Part shown: piece by piece, positions 34,774 through 43,745 of the stretch
How the letters are laid out: the number at the start of each line of letters is the position of its first letter
Position numbering within the stretch: position 1 is the stretch's first letter
Assembly: GCA_900317055.1 (NCBI GenBank)
Contig: ONFF01000020.1
Location: 99,079-163,078, forward strand
Length of the DNA: 64,000 nucleotides
Reading direction: 5' to 3'
From: an uncultured Bacteroidales bacterium
GTDB taxonomy: Bacteria; Bacteroidota; Bacteroidia; Bacteroidales; F082
Program-made: the position numbers and the translations under genes
The notes under the pieces: model-generated
Seen by the model: only the letters and a program-made list of their open reading frames with translations
Database searches by the model: none
What the model was told of the DNA's origin: nothing

Positions 34774-34811
34774 AAAAAATAAGCCGCGAAGACTTTCGCG
34801 GCTTATTTTTT
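34774..34811. terminator. Strong intrinsic terminator
   Basis: A perfect 17-bp stem (six A, TAAGCCGCGAA; loop GACT; complement ending in six T). It ends the adhesin gene and is immediately followed by the metG promoter. Confidence 0.92.
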
Positions 34812-34814
34812 GCC

Positions 34815-34822
34815 TATCTTTG
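34815..34822 (+). promoter_or_regulatory. -7 promoter element for metG
   Basis: TATCTTTG begins four bases after the terminator and lies 26 bp before the start codon at 34849; the -33 region falls within the terminator stem. Confidence 0.6.
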
Positions 34823-34848
34823 CACCCGTTTTTAAAAATAACTACATC

Positions 34849-36909
34849 ATGGAATCAACGAACAAACCCTTCAAGCGTTACACCGTAACCACGGCCTTGC
34901 CTTATGCCAATGGCCCCGTCCACATCGGTCACCTTGCCGGCGTCTACATCCCCGCCGACACCTATGTCCGCTATCTGCGAATGCGTGGTGAGGATGTCCT
35001 GTTTGTCGGTGGTTCCGACGAACACGGCGTGCCGATTACCATCAAAGCCGAAAAGGAAGGCTGCACGCCGCAGGACATCGTGGACCGCTACCACGCCATC
35101 ATCAAGAAGTCGTTCGAGGAGCTTGGCATCAGCTACGACATCTACTCGCGCACATCTTCGAAGATGCACCGTGCCACGGCCCAAGAGTTCTTCAAGAAGC
35201 TCTACGACGAAGGGAAGTTCATCGAGAAGGAGACGGAGCAATACTTCGACCCCGAACGCCAGAAGTTCCTTTCCGATAGATATATCGTGGGTACCTGCCC
35301 GAAATGCGGCGCTGATGGCGCCTACGGCGACCAATGCGAGAAATGTGGCAGCTCCCTCAGCCCTGATGAGCTGATTAATCCGCACTCGCAACTTAGTGGT
35401 GCGGCCTTGGTGAAGAAACCGACCAAACACTGGTACCTGCCTCTCGACCAATACGAGCCTTGGCTCCGCGAATGGATCCTCGAAGGCCATAAAGAATGGA
35501 AGAGCAATGTCTATGGCCAGGTAAAGAGCTGGCTCGATGGCGGCTTGCAGCCTCGTGCCGTCACCCGCGACCTTGACTGGGGCGTTCCCGTCCCGATTGA
35601 GGGTGCCGACGGCAAGGTGCTGTATGTTTGGTTCGATGCCCCCATCGGCTATATTTCCAACACCAAGGAGATCTGCGAACAACGCGGCGACAACTGGGAG
35701 AAGTGGTGGAAAGACCCCGAGACCAAGCTGGTACATTTCATCGGCAAGGACAATATCGTGTTCCACTGCATCATCTTCCCCTGCATGATGAAAGCCTACG
35801 GCGACTATATTATGCCTGACAATGTTCCCGCCAACGAGTTCCTCAACCTCGAGAACGACAAGATCTCAACCTCGCGCAACTGGGCCGTGTGGCTGCACGA
35901 ATACCTGCAGGAGTTTCCTGGCAAGCAAGATGTGTTGCGTTATGTGCTTACTGCCAACGCGCCCGAGACCAAGGACAACAACTTCACTTGGAAAGACTAT
36001 CAAGACCGCAACAACAACGAGCTGCTGGCCATCTTCGGCAACTTCGTCAACCGTACCTTAGTGCTGACGCATAAGTATTATGAAGGTGCCGTGCCTGCCA
36101 TGGGCGACCTTAACGACACCGACAAGGCCGTTATCGAAGAGATGAACGCCTATCCCGCCAAAATCGGTCATCTGATTGACACATATAAGTTCCGCGAGGC
36201 CCTCTCCGAATTGATGAACCTGGCCCGTTTGGGTAACAAATACCTCACCGACAACGAGCCTTGGAAGCAAATCAAGACCGACCCTGAGCGTGTGAAGACT
36301 GTGATGGCTTTGTCGTTGCAGATTGTGGCGCACTTGGCCATCCTCAGCGAGCCTTTCCTGCCGTTCAGCGCAAAGAAGCTCCAGCAGATGATTGGTCTGG
36401 AAGTGAAGGGTTGGAACGATGCCGAGAACACCGTTCTGCTGCCTGAAGGTCATGTTATCGGTCAGCCCGAGTTGTTGTTCGAGAAGGTGGAAGACAGTGT
36501 GGTGGCTGCCCAGCTGCAGAAGCTGGAGGACACCAAGAAGGCCAACCAGCTGAACGCTTGGAAGCCTGCCGAGGTGAAGCCTGTGGTCAGCTTCGACGAC
36601 TACATGAAGGTGGATGTCCGCGTGGGTACCATCCTCGAGTGTCAGAAGGTGCCGAAGGCCGACAAGTTGCTACAGTTCCTCATCGACGACGGCATGCAGA
36701 AGCGCACCATCGTGAGCGGTATCGCCAAATATTACACCGAACCCGAGAAGTTGGTGGGTAAGCAGGTCTGCTTCGTCGCCAACTTCGAGCCGCGCAAGCT
36801 GAAGGGCGTGGTCAGCGAGGGCATGATCCTCTCCGCTGAGGACAAGGACGGACGCCTCGTGCTGCTGACGCCTAGCGACTTGGTTGCGCCAGGATGCAGC
36901 GTCGGCTAA
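34849..36909 (+). CDS. metG: Methionyl-tRNA synthetase
   Basis: A 686-residue class I aminoacyl-tRNA synthetase that charges tRNA-Met. HIGH motif as HIGHLAG in [16 protein letters not shown]; zinc knuckle [25 protein letters not shown] loop as [12 protein letters not shown], the KISTS variant; and a C-terminal tRNA-binding EMAP/Trbp111-like domain ([16 protein letters not shown] ... [13 protein letters not shown]), which also dimerises the enzyme. The ATG at 34849 gives the usual [22 protein letters not shown] start; the frame is open 39 bases further up but would begin at the promoter. Length and domain order are normal. Confidence 0.97.
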   Translation: MESTNKPFKRYTVTTALPYANGPVHIGHLAGVYIPADTYVRYLRMRGEDVLFVGGSDEHGVPITIKAEKEGCTPQDIVDRYHAIIKKSFEELGISYDIYSRTSSKMHRATAQEFFKKLYDEGKFIEKETEQYFDPERQKFLSDRYIVGTCPKCGADGAYGDQCEKCGSSLSPDELINPHSQLSGAALVKKPTKHWYLPLDQYEPWLREWILEGHKEWKSNVYGQVKSWLDGGLQPRAVTRDLDWGVPVPIEGADGKVLYVWFDAPIGYISNTKEICEQRGDNWEKWWKDPETKLVHFIGKDNIVFHCIIFPCMMKAYGDYIMPDNVPANEFLNLENDKISTSRNWAVWLHEYLQEFPGKQDVLRYVLTANAPETKDNNFTWKDYQDRNNNELLAIFGNFVNRTLVLTHKYYEGAVPAMGDLNDTDKAVIEEMNAYPAKIGHLIDTYKFREALSELMNLARLGNKYLTDNEPWKQIKTDPERVKTVMALSLQIVAHLAILSEPFLPFSAKKLQQMIGLEVKGWNDAENTVLLPEGHVIGQPELLFEKVEDSVVAAQLQKLEDTKKANQLNAWKPAEVKPVVSFDDYMKVDVRVGTILECQKVPKADKLLQFLIDDGMQKRTIVSGIAKYYTEPEKLVGKQVCFVANFEPRKLKGVVSEGMILSAEDKDGRLVLLTPSDLVAPGCSVG

Positions 36910-36927
36910 GGGAACGGCTGTTTTTTT

Positions 36928-37005
36928 CAACGGCGAATTATTCGAATTAAACGAATTGCATTCACTGCAGAATCGAATTCGCAAAATTTGTCTAATTCGC
37001 CGTTG
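36928..37005. repeat. Near-repeat palindrome between metG and polA (locus I)
   Basis: CAACGGCGAATTA (36928-36940) pairs perfectly with 36993-37005. Inside it lie more GAATT-containing words (ATTCGAATTAAACGAATT and AATCGAATTCGC). It separates two convergent genes and may stop both transcripts. Confidence 0.7.
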
Positions 37006-37018
37006 TATATCTTCGCCG

Positions 37019-39874
37019 CTAATGCGCCTCCAGCCAGTTCGCCCCCGTGTTCATCTCCACCACCACCGGCACCGACAGCGGCAAGGCATTCACCATCTTA
37101 TCCTGAACGATAGCCTTCAGCGTGTCGAGTTCATCGAGATGCGCGTCGAAGACCAATTCGTCGTGTACCTGAAGGATCATCTTCGACTGCATCTTCAAGC
37201 GTTCCAGCTCCTGATGTATGCCGATCATGGCAATCTTGATCATGTCGGCCGAGCTGCCTTGGATGGGCGCGTTGATGGCGTTGCGTTCGGCGAAGCCGCG
37301 CACCACGCTGTTCGCGCCGTTGATGTCGCGCAGGTAACGGCGGCGACCTAGGATAGTCTCGGCATAGCCGCGTTCACGCGCCAAGGCGATGCTGCGGTTC
37401 ATGTATTCCTTGATGCCGGCATACTCCTCGAAGTATTTCTTGATGATGTCGGCCGCCTCGCTACGCGAGAGCTCCATGCGTTCCGCCAGACCAAAGGCCG
37501 ACATGCCATAAATAATGCCGAAGTTGACTGCCTTGGCACGGCTGCGTTGCTCTTTGGTGACTTGGTCCATCGGCACATGGAACACCTTGGCTGCCGTGGC
37601 GGCATGGATGTCGTGGCCGAGGTTGAAGTCATTGACCATGGCAGGGTCTTGACTCAAATGGGCAATGATGCGCAACTCGATTTGGCTATAATCGGCGGCC
37701 AGAAGGGTATAGGCTTCGCTGCGTGGCACAAAGGCACGACGGATTTCGCGGCCTTTTTCGGTGCGCACGGGGATGTTCTGCAGGTTGGGATTGTTGGAGC
37801 TCAAGCGCCCCGTGGCCGTCACGGCTTGGTTGTAGGAAGTGTGAATCAGTCCGTCCTTCGGGTTGACCAAAGCTGGCAGCGCATCGAGGTAGGTTGACTT
37901 CAGTTTGGTGAATGAGCGGTAGTCCAAAATCATCTGGATGATAGGATGCTTGTGGGATAGTTTCTGTAGGACATCCTCACCTGTGGCATACTGTCCCGTC
38001 TTGGTTTTCTTAGCCTTCTCGTCGATGCGTAAGCGCTCGAACAGGACTTCGCCCAATTGTTTCGGTGAGGCGATATTGAAAGGCATACCCGCGGCTTTGT
38101 AGATCTCTTCCTCAATCTTATGAATCTCGACGCCAAAGGCCTCGCTGATTTGCTGGAGGTTGTCCGTGTCGATGCGCACGCCGTTAGCCTCCATGCGACT
38201 CAAAACAGGCACGAGCGGCATCTCAATCTCATAAAACAGTTTCTCCACACCGTTTTCCTTGAGCAGGGGTAGCAGCTTCTCGTAGAGTTGCAGCGTGATG
38301 TCGGCATCTTCGGCGGCATATTCCTTCACCAGTTCCACCGGCACCTCGCGCATGGTCTTCTGTTGTCGGCCTTTGCCAATTAAGTCCTCGATGGGGATGG
38401 TGAGGTAGTTGAGGTAGACCTCGGCGAGGTAGTCCATGTTGTGGCGTTGCTCAGGTTCGAGGAGATAATGCGCCAGCATCGTGTCGAACATCGGGCCTTT
38501 CACGCTGATGCCGTATTGCGCCAGCATCGAGATGTCGTATTTCAGGTTTTGCCCGATTTTGAGGATGCTTTCATCCTCGAACAAGGGGCGTAACAGCTCA
38601 AGCTTCTTCTGACACTCTTGTTGGTCTGCGGGCATGGACAGATACCACGCCTCGTGCGCCTTGATGGCGAAGGAAAGCCCCACCAATTCGGCGGAGTACA
38701 CATCGATGTTGGTGGTCTCGCTGTCGAAGACGAATTGTTTCTGCTTTGAAAGCAAATCCACCAAAGCCTTGATGTCAGCTTCAGTTTCCACAAGTTTGTA
38801 GTCGTGTGCCACCGTCTTGGCTGAGTCCTTCTCGGAGAACTCCAGCAGACCGCTATTGTTGCCTTGGTTGAAGAGGTCTAAGGTCTCGTTAGAGGAGAAC
38901 AGGTCGGATTGTTGACTCTCTCCCGAAGGCCCCGTGGGTTGATTCCCCCTCTGAGAGGGGGGCAGGGGGGAGTCAACCCCATGCTTACCCTTATAATCCT
39001 CCAAAAATCGTTTAGCAAAGGTCCTGAACTCCAACTCCTCAAACAAAGCCATCAAGGTAGGCACATCGGGATCCTTGGCTTTCAGTTCTTCCTCATCGAA
39101 GTCGACGGGCACCTCTAAATTAATGGTTGCCAACGCTTTCGACATCAGTCCTTGTTCAGCGAAATTGATGACGTTTTCCTTTTGTTTGCCTTTCAGCTCG
39201 TCGGCATGGGCGATGAGGTTCTCCACGCTGCCGTATTTTCCCACCAGAATTTCAGCCGTCTTCTCGCCGATGCCTGGGATGCCGGGGATATTGTCGGCAG
39301 CATCACCCCAGAGGCCGAGGATATCGATGAGTTGTTTAGGCTCTTGGATGCCATAGCGTTCGCAGACCTCCTTGGGTCCCCACACCTGTGCTGGCTCACC
39401 GAATTTGGCGGGCTTGTAGAGCAGGATTTTGTCTGTCACCAACTGACCGAAGTCCTTGTCTGGGGTCATCATATAGGTGGTGAAGCCTTGTTTCTCAGCT
39501 TTTTTCGACAGAGTGCCAATGACATCGTCGGCCTCGTAGCCTTCCACGCCGTAGACGGGGATGTTGAAGGCTTCAATAAGTCTGATGATATAAGGTATCG
39601 AGTCGCGGAGGTCGTCGGGCATCTTCTCGCGGTTGGCCTTGTATTCGCTGTATTCGGCCTGCCGTTGTGCAGTGCCGGCCACGTCGAAGGCCACGCCGAT
39701 ATGGGTGGGCTTCTCTTTCTGAAGGATTTCGTAGAGCGAGTTCAAAAAGCCCATCACCGCCGAGGTGTTGACCCCTTTCGAATTCATTCGTGGGTTCTTG
39801 CTCATGGCGAAGAAGGCCCTGTATATCAATGCGTAGGCATCCAAAAGGAATAGTTTTTTCTCTGTAGTTTCCAT
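37019..39874 (-). CDS. polA: DNA polymerase I
   Basis: A 951-residue polymerase for repair and Okazaki fragment processing. The 5'-3' exonuclease/FEN domain fills about residues 1-290 (LFLLDAYALIYRAFFAM, MTPDKDFGQLV). The 3'-5' proofreading domain keeps all motifs: FDSETTNID, NLKYDISML and YAAEDADITLQ. The polymerase domain carries LLAADYSQIELRIIAHLS (motif A), RSRAKAVNFGIIYGMSAFG (O helix region) and QVHDELVFDA (motif C). I use the ATG at 39874; a Met ten residues upstream gives a poor N-terminus. In the linker between the two nuclease domains (about 299-312, DSPLPPSQRGNQPTGPS) a dispersed GC hairpin repeat is read in frame. Confidence 0.97.
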   Translation of the reverse strand: METTEKKLFLLDAYALIYRAFFAMSKNPRMNSKGVNTSAVMGFLNSLYEILQKEKPTHIGVAFDVAGTAQRQAEYSEYKANREKMPDDLRDSIPYIIRLIEAFNIPVYGVEGYEADDVIGTLSKKAEKQGFTTYMMTPDKDFGQLVTDKILLYKPAKFGEPAQVWGPKEVCERYGIQEPKQLIDILGLWGDAADNIPGIPGIGEKTAEILVGKYGSVENLIAHADELKGKQKENVINFAEQGLMSKALATINLEVPVDFDEEELKAKDPDVPTLMALFEELEFRTFAKRFLEDYKGKHGVDSPLPPSQRGNQPTGPSGESQQSDLFSSNETLDLFNQGNNSGLLEFSEKDSAKTVAHDYKLVETEADIKALVDLLSKQKQFVFDSETTNIDVYSAELVGLSFAIKAHEAWYLSMPADQQECQKKLELLRPLFEDESILKIGQNLKYDISMLAQYGISVKGPMFDTMLAHYLLEPEQRHNMDYLAEVYLNYLTIPIEDLIGKGRQQKTMREVPVELVKEYAAEDADITLQLYEKLLPLLKENGVEKLFYEIEMPLVPVLSRMEANGVRIDTDNLQQISEAFGVEIHKIEEEIYKAAGMPFNIASPKQLGEVLFERLRIDEKAKKTKTGQYATGEDVLQKLSHKHPIIQMILDYRSFTKLKSTYLDALPALVNPKDGLIHTSYNQAVTATGRLSSNNPNLQNIPVRTEKGREIRRAFVPRSEAYTLLAADYSQIELRIIAHLSQDPAMVNDFNLGHDIHAATAAKVFHVPMDQVTKEQRSRAKAVNFGIIYGMSAFGLAERMELSRSEAADIIKKYFEEYAGIKEYMNRSIALARERGYAETILGRRRYLRDINGANSVVRGFAERNAINAPIQGSSADMIKIAMIGIHQELERLKMQSKMILQVHDELVFDAHLDELDTLKAIVQDKMVNALPLSVPVVVEMNTGANWLEAH
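38936..38980. repeat. CCCCCTCTGAGAGGGGGGCAGGGGGG hairpin repeat inside polA
   Basis: Outer arms GGGTTGATTCCCCC and GGGGGGAGTCAACCC enclose CCCCCTCTGAGAGGGGG. It matches intergenic 27044-27070. It lies in the linker between 5' nuclease and proofreading domains and preserves the frame. Confidence 0.8.
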
Positions 39875-39935
39875 AGTGCTCCGTTTGAAAATGTAAAAAT
39901 ACAAAGTTTCGGTATAATATGGATGAGTTTTTTGC

Positions 39936-39943
39936 TATTTTTG
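39936..39943 (+). promoter_or_regulatory. -7 promoter element for the HEPN/MNT pair
   Basis: TATTTTTG, 18 bp before the ATG at 39962, in the 87-bp space shared with the divergent polA. Confidence 0.6.
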
Positions 39944-39961
39944 CAGGTAAATAAATCAATT

Positions 39962-40408
39962 ATGGAGAACAATATCCCACGATGGGAACAGAAGTTGCAA
40001 AGTTATCATAAGGCCTTGAATCGTGTTGCGGAGGTTGTTAATGTGATGGACAAGCGGCAATTGAATGATTTTGAAGCCGATGGACTGATTCAAAGGTTTG
40101 AGTTCACTTTTGAATTGGCTTGGAAGTTGATGAAAAGTTATGCAGAGTTTCAAGGTACAGACAAAGAAATTATGGGCTCAAGAGATGCCATTCGTTGGGC
40201 GTTTGAAAACAAGATTATAAACGACAGCGGTATATGGATGGAGATGGTGAAAAGGAGAAATGACACTTCACATACTTATGATGAGGAGACTGCTGCTGAG
40301 GTGGTAATACGTATTAAAGACTCATATTACCAAGCTTTTATGGCATTGTATGATAGAATGAAGGGTCTTGCTTCTAAAGGCCAGCAAGATTTGTTTTTCC
40401 AAACCTAA
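39962..40408 (+). CDS. HEPN-fold nucleotidyltransferase substrate-binding protein (HI0074 family), putative toxin
   Basis: A 148-residue helical protein of the HI0074 type. The signature RFEFTFELAWKLMKSY lies at 45-60 and GSRDAIRWAFENKII at 72-86. R99-N-D-T-S-H104 gives the Rx4H motif of HEPN ribonucleases. It starts at the ATG at 39962. Two bases after its stop comes the partner nucleotidyltransferase gene. HEPN/MNT pairs often act as type VII toxin-antitoxin modules in which the MNT partner modifies the HEPN protein; the older name for this subfamily is substrate-binding subunit. Toxicity is inferred only. Confidence 0.85.
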   Translation: MENNIPRWEQKLQSYHKALNRVAEVVNVMDKRQLNDFEADGLIQRFEFTFELAWKLMKSYAEFQGTDKEIMGSRDAIRWAFENKIINDSGIWMEMVKRRNDTSHTYDEETAAEVVIRIKDSYYQAFMALYDRMKGLASKGQQDLFFQT

Positions 40409-40410
40409 AC

Positions 40411-40728
40411 ATGATGACTTTTGGACTTGCAGACATAGAATTACAAGCTTTGCGTGATGCTTTGGCATCGGTACCGGAGGTCGAAGAAGCCATTATTTAT
40501 GGATCTAGGGCAAGAGGTACAAACCGTATAGCATCCGACATCGATTTGACATTGAAAGGCAATAGTCTTACTTATTTGCAATTGGCTCTTCTTGATGAGA
40601 GGATAGATGAATTGTATTTGCCGTATTTTGTGGATTTGAGCTTGTATTCCATGTTGAAAGACCCTGATTTACTTGACAGTATTCATCGTGAAGGGAAAGT
40701 GTTTTATAATCGAGATGAAATGGAATAA
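40411..40728 (+). CDS. Minimal nucleotidyltransferase (MNT, HI0073 family), putative antitoxin
   Basis: A 105-residue protein of the DNA polymerase beta superfamily. The active-site pattern is intact: GSRARGTNRIASDIDL with Gly31-Ser32 and Asp43/Asp45, and a third acidic site likely in YFVDLSLYS. It begins two bases after the HEPN stop (ATG at 40411 or 40414) so the two are certainly co-transcribed. In characterised pairs such enzymes add nucleotides to the HEPN partner and silence it. Confidence 0.88.
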   Translation: MMTFGLADIELQALRDALASVPEVEEAIIYGSRARGTNRIASDIDLTLKGNSLTYLQLALLDERIDELYLPYFVDLSLYSMLKDPDLLDSIHREGKVFYNRDEME

Positions 40729-40782
40729 TAGATATTGAATTGCCAAAAAACCGAAAAAAAACATCATTTTCAAAAAAAGTTG

Positions 40783-40790
40783 TACCTTTG
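40783..40790 (+). promoter_or_regulatory. Distal -7 promoter element upstream of acpP
   Basis: TACCTTTG in an A-rich stretch, 149 bp before acpP. The long leader or an undetected short RNA could start here. Confidence 0.5.
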
Positions 40791-40899
40791 CAATCGAAAA
40801 CGAGTAATTATTGGTCACAAGCAAGACCGACATTCTTTTATAAACAACTGATTATCAATTTATTGGTAAGATGGTTGGGTTTGAAATGGAAATAAGTCT

Positions 40900-40907
40900 T
40901 ACTTTTG
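40900..40907 (+). promoter_or_regulatory. Proximal -7 promoter element for acpP-fabF-rnc
   Basis: TACTTTTG, 32 bp before the acpP start; TTG at 40875-40877 or TTTG at 40880-40883 may serve as -33. Confidence 0.65.
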
Positions 40908-40938
40908 CGGCCTATTTATCAACTAAAAAAAGAGAACT

Positions 40939-41184
40939 ATGCAAGAAATTTTGAATGAAATCGTTCCGATCATTGCTGAGAAACTCGGCGTGGATCCTTC
41001 GGAAGTCACTATGGAAGCCAGCTTTACCAACGACCTGGGTGCCGATTCACTGGACACCGTCGAACTGATGATGGAATTTGAAAAGAGCTTCAATCTCTCC
41101 ATCCCGGACGATCAACAGGAAAACATCCAGACTGTGGGTGATGTTGTGAAGCTCATCGAAAAGATGCGTGCTGAAAACAATTGA
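40939..41184 (+). CDS. acpP: Acyl carrier protein
   Basis: An 81-residue acidic carrier protein. Ser37 in GADSLDTVE is the phosphopantetheine attachment site, and the four-helix pattern and length match AcpP. It carries growing acyl chains in fatty-acid synthesis. It is followed 32 bp later by fabF and then rnc, a conserved Bacteroidota cluster. Two -7 elements lie upstream, fitting high expression. Confidence 0.97.
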   Translation: MQEILNEIVPIIAEKLGVDPSEVTMEASFTNDLGADSLDTVELMMEFEKSFNLSIPDDQQENIQTVGDVVKLIEKMRAENN

Positions 41185-41216
41185 TTTTTCACTAATTTAG
41201 AAAAATAAACTTTTTC

Positions 41217-42467
41217 ATGGAATCGAAACGCGTAGTCGTCACTGGCCTCGGTGCCATCACGCCCATAGGGAAAACCCTTCCTGAATATTGGGAAGGATTG
41301 GTGAATGGTAGAAACGGTGCTGGGGAGATTACCCGTTTCGATTCTACTTTATACAAGACGCATTTCGCCTGCGAGGTGAAGGACTACAATCCCGAGGATT
41401 ATTTCGAGAAGAAAAATGTGCGCAAGTACGACCATTTCGCCCAATTTGGCCTCATCGCTGCCGACGAAGCCATTGCCGACTCGGGCATCTCCGCCGAAAA
41501 CTGCGACTTGGATGAGGTGGGCGTCATGATGACCTCGGGCATCGGCGGCGTCAACCACCTTTATCATGAGACGATGGAATATGCTCAAGGCGACGGCACG
41601 CCGCGTTTTGGTCCTTTCCTCATCACCAAGATGATCGTCAACATGATTGGTGGTGTCATCTCCATCAAATACGGCTTCCGTGGTCCCAATTACGCCACGG
41701 TGTCGGCCTGCGCCTCTTCGACGCACTCCATCATCGAAGCTTTCGACAAAATCCGTGTTGGCAAATGCATCGCCGTGGTTGCCGGAGGAGGTGGAGCGGC
41801 TATCGGCCAACTCGGCATCGGCGGCTTCAATGCCATGAAAGCCCTCTCGACGCGCAACGATGACCCGATGACGGCATCCCGTCCCTTCGACCTCAACCGC
41901 GATGGTTTCGTCATGGGCGAAGGTGCCGGAAGCCTCGTGCTTGAGGAATATGAGCATGCAATCGCCCGTGGTGCCAAGATTTATGCCGAAGTCGTGGGTG
42001 GCGGCTCATCAGCCGATGCTTACCACATCACCGCTCCTCACCCCGAAGGCGCTGGCGGTGTCCTCAGCATGCAACGCGCCCTCAACGACGCAGGTTTAAC
42101 CCCCGAAGCCATCGACCATATCAATGCGCACGGCACCTCGACGCCGATGGGCGATATGGCCGAGTGCATGGCTATTCAAAAGGTGTTTGGCGAACATGCC
42201 TACAACATCAGCATCAACTCCACCAAGTCGATGACGGGTCACCTCCTCGGAGGAGCCGGCGCCGTTGAAGCCATCGCCACCATCCTCGCCCTCAAGAACG
42301 GCATCATTCCCCCAACCATCAACCATTTTGACGACGACCCGCAAATCGACTCTAAACTTGATATCGTCTTCAACAAAGCCCGCCAGCGCGACATCCATTA
42401 CGGACTTTCCAACTCATTCGGATTCGGCGGACAAAACGCCACCGTAATCTTCAAAAAGTTTGAGTGA
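41217..42467 (+). CDS. fabF: 3-oxoacyl-[acyl-carrier-protein] synthase II
   Basis: A 416-residue condensing enzyme for fatty-acid elongation. Catalytic Cys165 sits in VSACASSTHSI; the two histidines sit in NAHGTSTPMGD and KSMTGHLLGGAGAVEA. N-terminus RVVVTGLGAITPIG and C-terminus NSFGFGGQNATVIFKKF are typical. It acts on AcpP from the gene before. The stop overlaps the possible GTG start of rnc. Confidence 0.97.
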   Translation: MESKRVVVTGLGAITPIGKTLPEYWEGLVNGRNGAGEITRFDSTLYKTHFACEVKDYNPEDYFEKKNVRKYDHFAQFGLIAADEAIADSGISAENCDLDEVGVMMTSGIGGVNHLYHETMEYAQGDGTPRFGPFLITKMIVNMIGGVISIKYGFRGPNYATVSACASSTHSIIEAFDKIRVGKCIAVVAGGGGAAIGQLGIGGFNAMKALSTRNDDPMTASRPFDLNRDGFVMGEGAGSLVLEEYEHAIARGAKIYAEVVGGGSSADAYHITAPHPEGAGGVLSMQRALNDAGLTPEAIDHINAHGTSTPMGDMAECMAIQKVFGEHAYNISINSTKSMTGHLLGGAGAVEAIATILALKNGIIPPTINHFDDDPQIDSKLDIVFNKARQRDIHYGLSNSFGFGGQNATVIFKKFE

Positions 42468-42469
42468 TC

Positions 42470-43192
42470 ATGCCACTCTTTCACGCTTCCCCCAAAGACC
42501 CGGCTGATAAAGCGCTTTTCGACTATATCCACAACATCTTTGGCTTCTATCCCAAAAACATCGCTTTGTATCGCGTTGCCTTCACTCATAAGTCGGTGGC
42601 TGCTGAGACTGTGGGCAACTACCATGTCAGCAACGAACGCATGGAATACCTCGGCGATGCCGTGCTGAGCACTGCCGTTGCCGATTACCTCTTCCGCACC
42701 TATCCCACCCAGCCCGAAGGCTTTCTTACCGAGATGCGCTCGCGCATCGTCAGCCGTGCCTCCCTCAACAAGTTGTCGGAGAAGCTCGGCTTCGGCGAAT
42801 ACATTCGCCATACCCCCGATGTGGGTAGCAACGCCCATTCGATGGGCGGCAACGCTTTCGAAGCCCTCATGGGTGCCATCTACCTCGACCGTGGCTTCGA
42901 CTTCGCCAAACACATCATCATCGACCGCATCGTTCGCATCCACATCGACTTGGAGCAGCTGCAGACCACCGATGTCAACTTCAAGAGCAAGCTCCTCGAA
43001 TGGTCACAGAAAAACAAGAAAAGCACCGTGTTCAAGATGCTGGAGGAAATTGGGGAGGGGCACAAGAAACAATTCCATGTGCAGATTGTCATCGACGAGC
43101 AACCCTACGCCGATGCCATCGACCGATCCATCCGTGGCGCCGAGCAGCTGGCAGCCGAAAAAACATGGAAACAATTGTTTGGCGAAAACTAG
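42470..43192 (+). CDS. rnc: Ribonuclease III
   Basis: A 240-residue double-strand RNA endonuclease. The catalytic signature is ERMEYLGDAVLSTAVADYLF, with the second acidic cluster in GNAFEALMGAIYLDRG. A dsRNA-binding domain closes the protein (FKSKLLEWSQKNKKSTVF ... IRGAEQLAAEKTWKQLF). I prefer the ATG at 42470; a GTG six bases upstream at 42464 overlaps the fabF stop and is also possible. It processes rRNA precursors and dsRNA. Coupling to fabF follows the conserved cluster. Confidence 0.95.
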   Translation: MPLFHASPKDPADKALFDYIHNIFGFYPKNIALYRVAFTHKSVAAETVGNYHVSNERMEYLGDAVLSTAVADYLFRTYPTQPEGFLTEMRSRIVSRASLNKLSEKLGFGEYIRHTPDVGSNAHSMGGNAFEALMGAIYLDRGFDFAKHIIIDRIVRIHIDLEQLQTTDVNFKSKLLEWSQKNKKSTVFKMLEEIGEGHKKQFHVQIVIDEQPYADAIDRSIRGAEQLAAEKTWKQLFGEN

Positions 43193-43223
43193 TTTTCTCC
43201 GGACAATTGTATATCTTTGCGGC

Positions 43224-43745
43224 ATGAAACCCAAAAGCAACAAGATACAGATTGCCTCGTTCGACGACACCACCGTCGTCGGCATCAACTCCGCCTTGGT
43301 CGACTACAAGTTGGCTTGTAGCATCAACAACAAGCTCTCCCTCGATCTTGCCCGCCATGACGACCTTATCTTCGAAGGTGCGCCATTTTCCTTCTTCTAC
43401 TACACGGCGGGTGAGAACTACAATGTCTACAATCTCGTTTCTCTCGTGTGCAAGGACAAGGTGCTGTTTCCCTTCAAGCCGCGTTTGGATTACCTATTCC
43501 TCATCCAAAACACCCTCAGCCCTGAGCGGCAAATCAATATCATGCGCAACCTTCGCGAAATCGAGGGCATCGTTCACGCCTTTGTGTTGGAGAAAGACAA
43601 GAATTTGCGTCAGGTACTGGAGACCATCGCCGATTGCGAGCAGCAGATGATTAATAAGAAGAAGAAACAGGCTGACATCAACGCTGTACGCGAATTAATG
43701 CGCGAACAGGAGGCACAATTAGCTGCACTTAGGGTTCAATCTTGA
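43224..43745 (+). CDS. IPExxxVDY family protein
   Basis: A 173-residue protein of a Bacteroidota-specific family of unknown function named for a conserved motif; here it reads INSALVDYKLACSINNKL near residue 20-37. The place just after rnc is the family's usual position. The middle has FYYTAGENYNVYNLVSLVC and KPRLDYLFLIQNTLSPERQ, and the C-terminus is a Lys/Glu/Gln-rich coiled coil that is longer than usual. A -7 element TATCTTTG (43212-43219) ends four bases before the ATG, so it may be made from a leaderless message. Its last 17 bases overlap the convergent glycosyltransferase gene. Confidence 0.8.
   Translation: MKPKSNKIQIASFDDTTVVGINSALVDYKLACSINNKLSLDLARHDDLIFEGAPFSFFYYTAGENYNVYNLVSLVCKDKVLFPFKPRLDYLFLIQNTLSPERQINIMRNLREIEGIVHAFVLEKDKNLRQVLETIADCEQQMINKKKKQADINAVRELMREQEAQLAALRVQS

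Noticed and set aside
34752-34848. Possible riboswitch or T-box in front of metG
   Set aside because: The only structure is a simple terminator hairpin of the upstream gene, followed by the metG promoter; the remaining leader is too short.
42678-43223. Upstream extension of the IPExxxVDY frame through rnc
   Set aside because: The extension is Ser/Arg/Pro-rich shadow of rnc; the real start at 43224 follows a -7 element.
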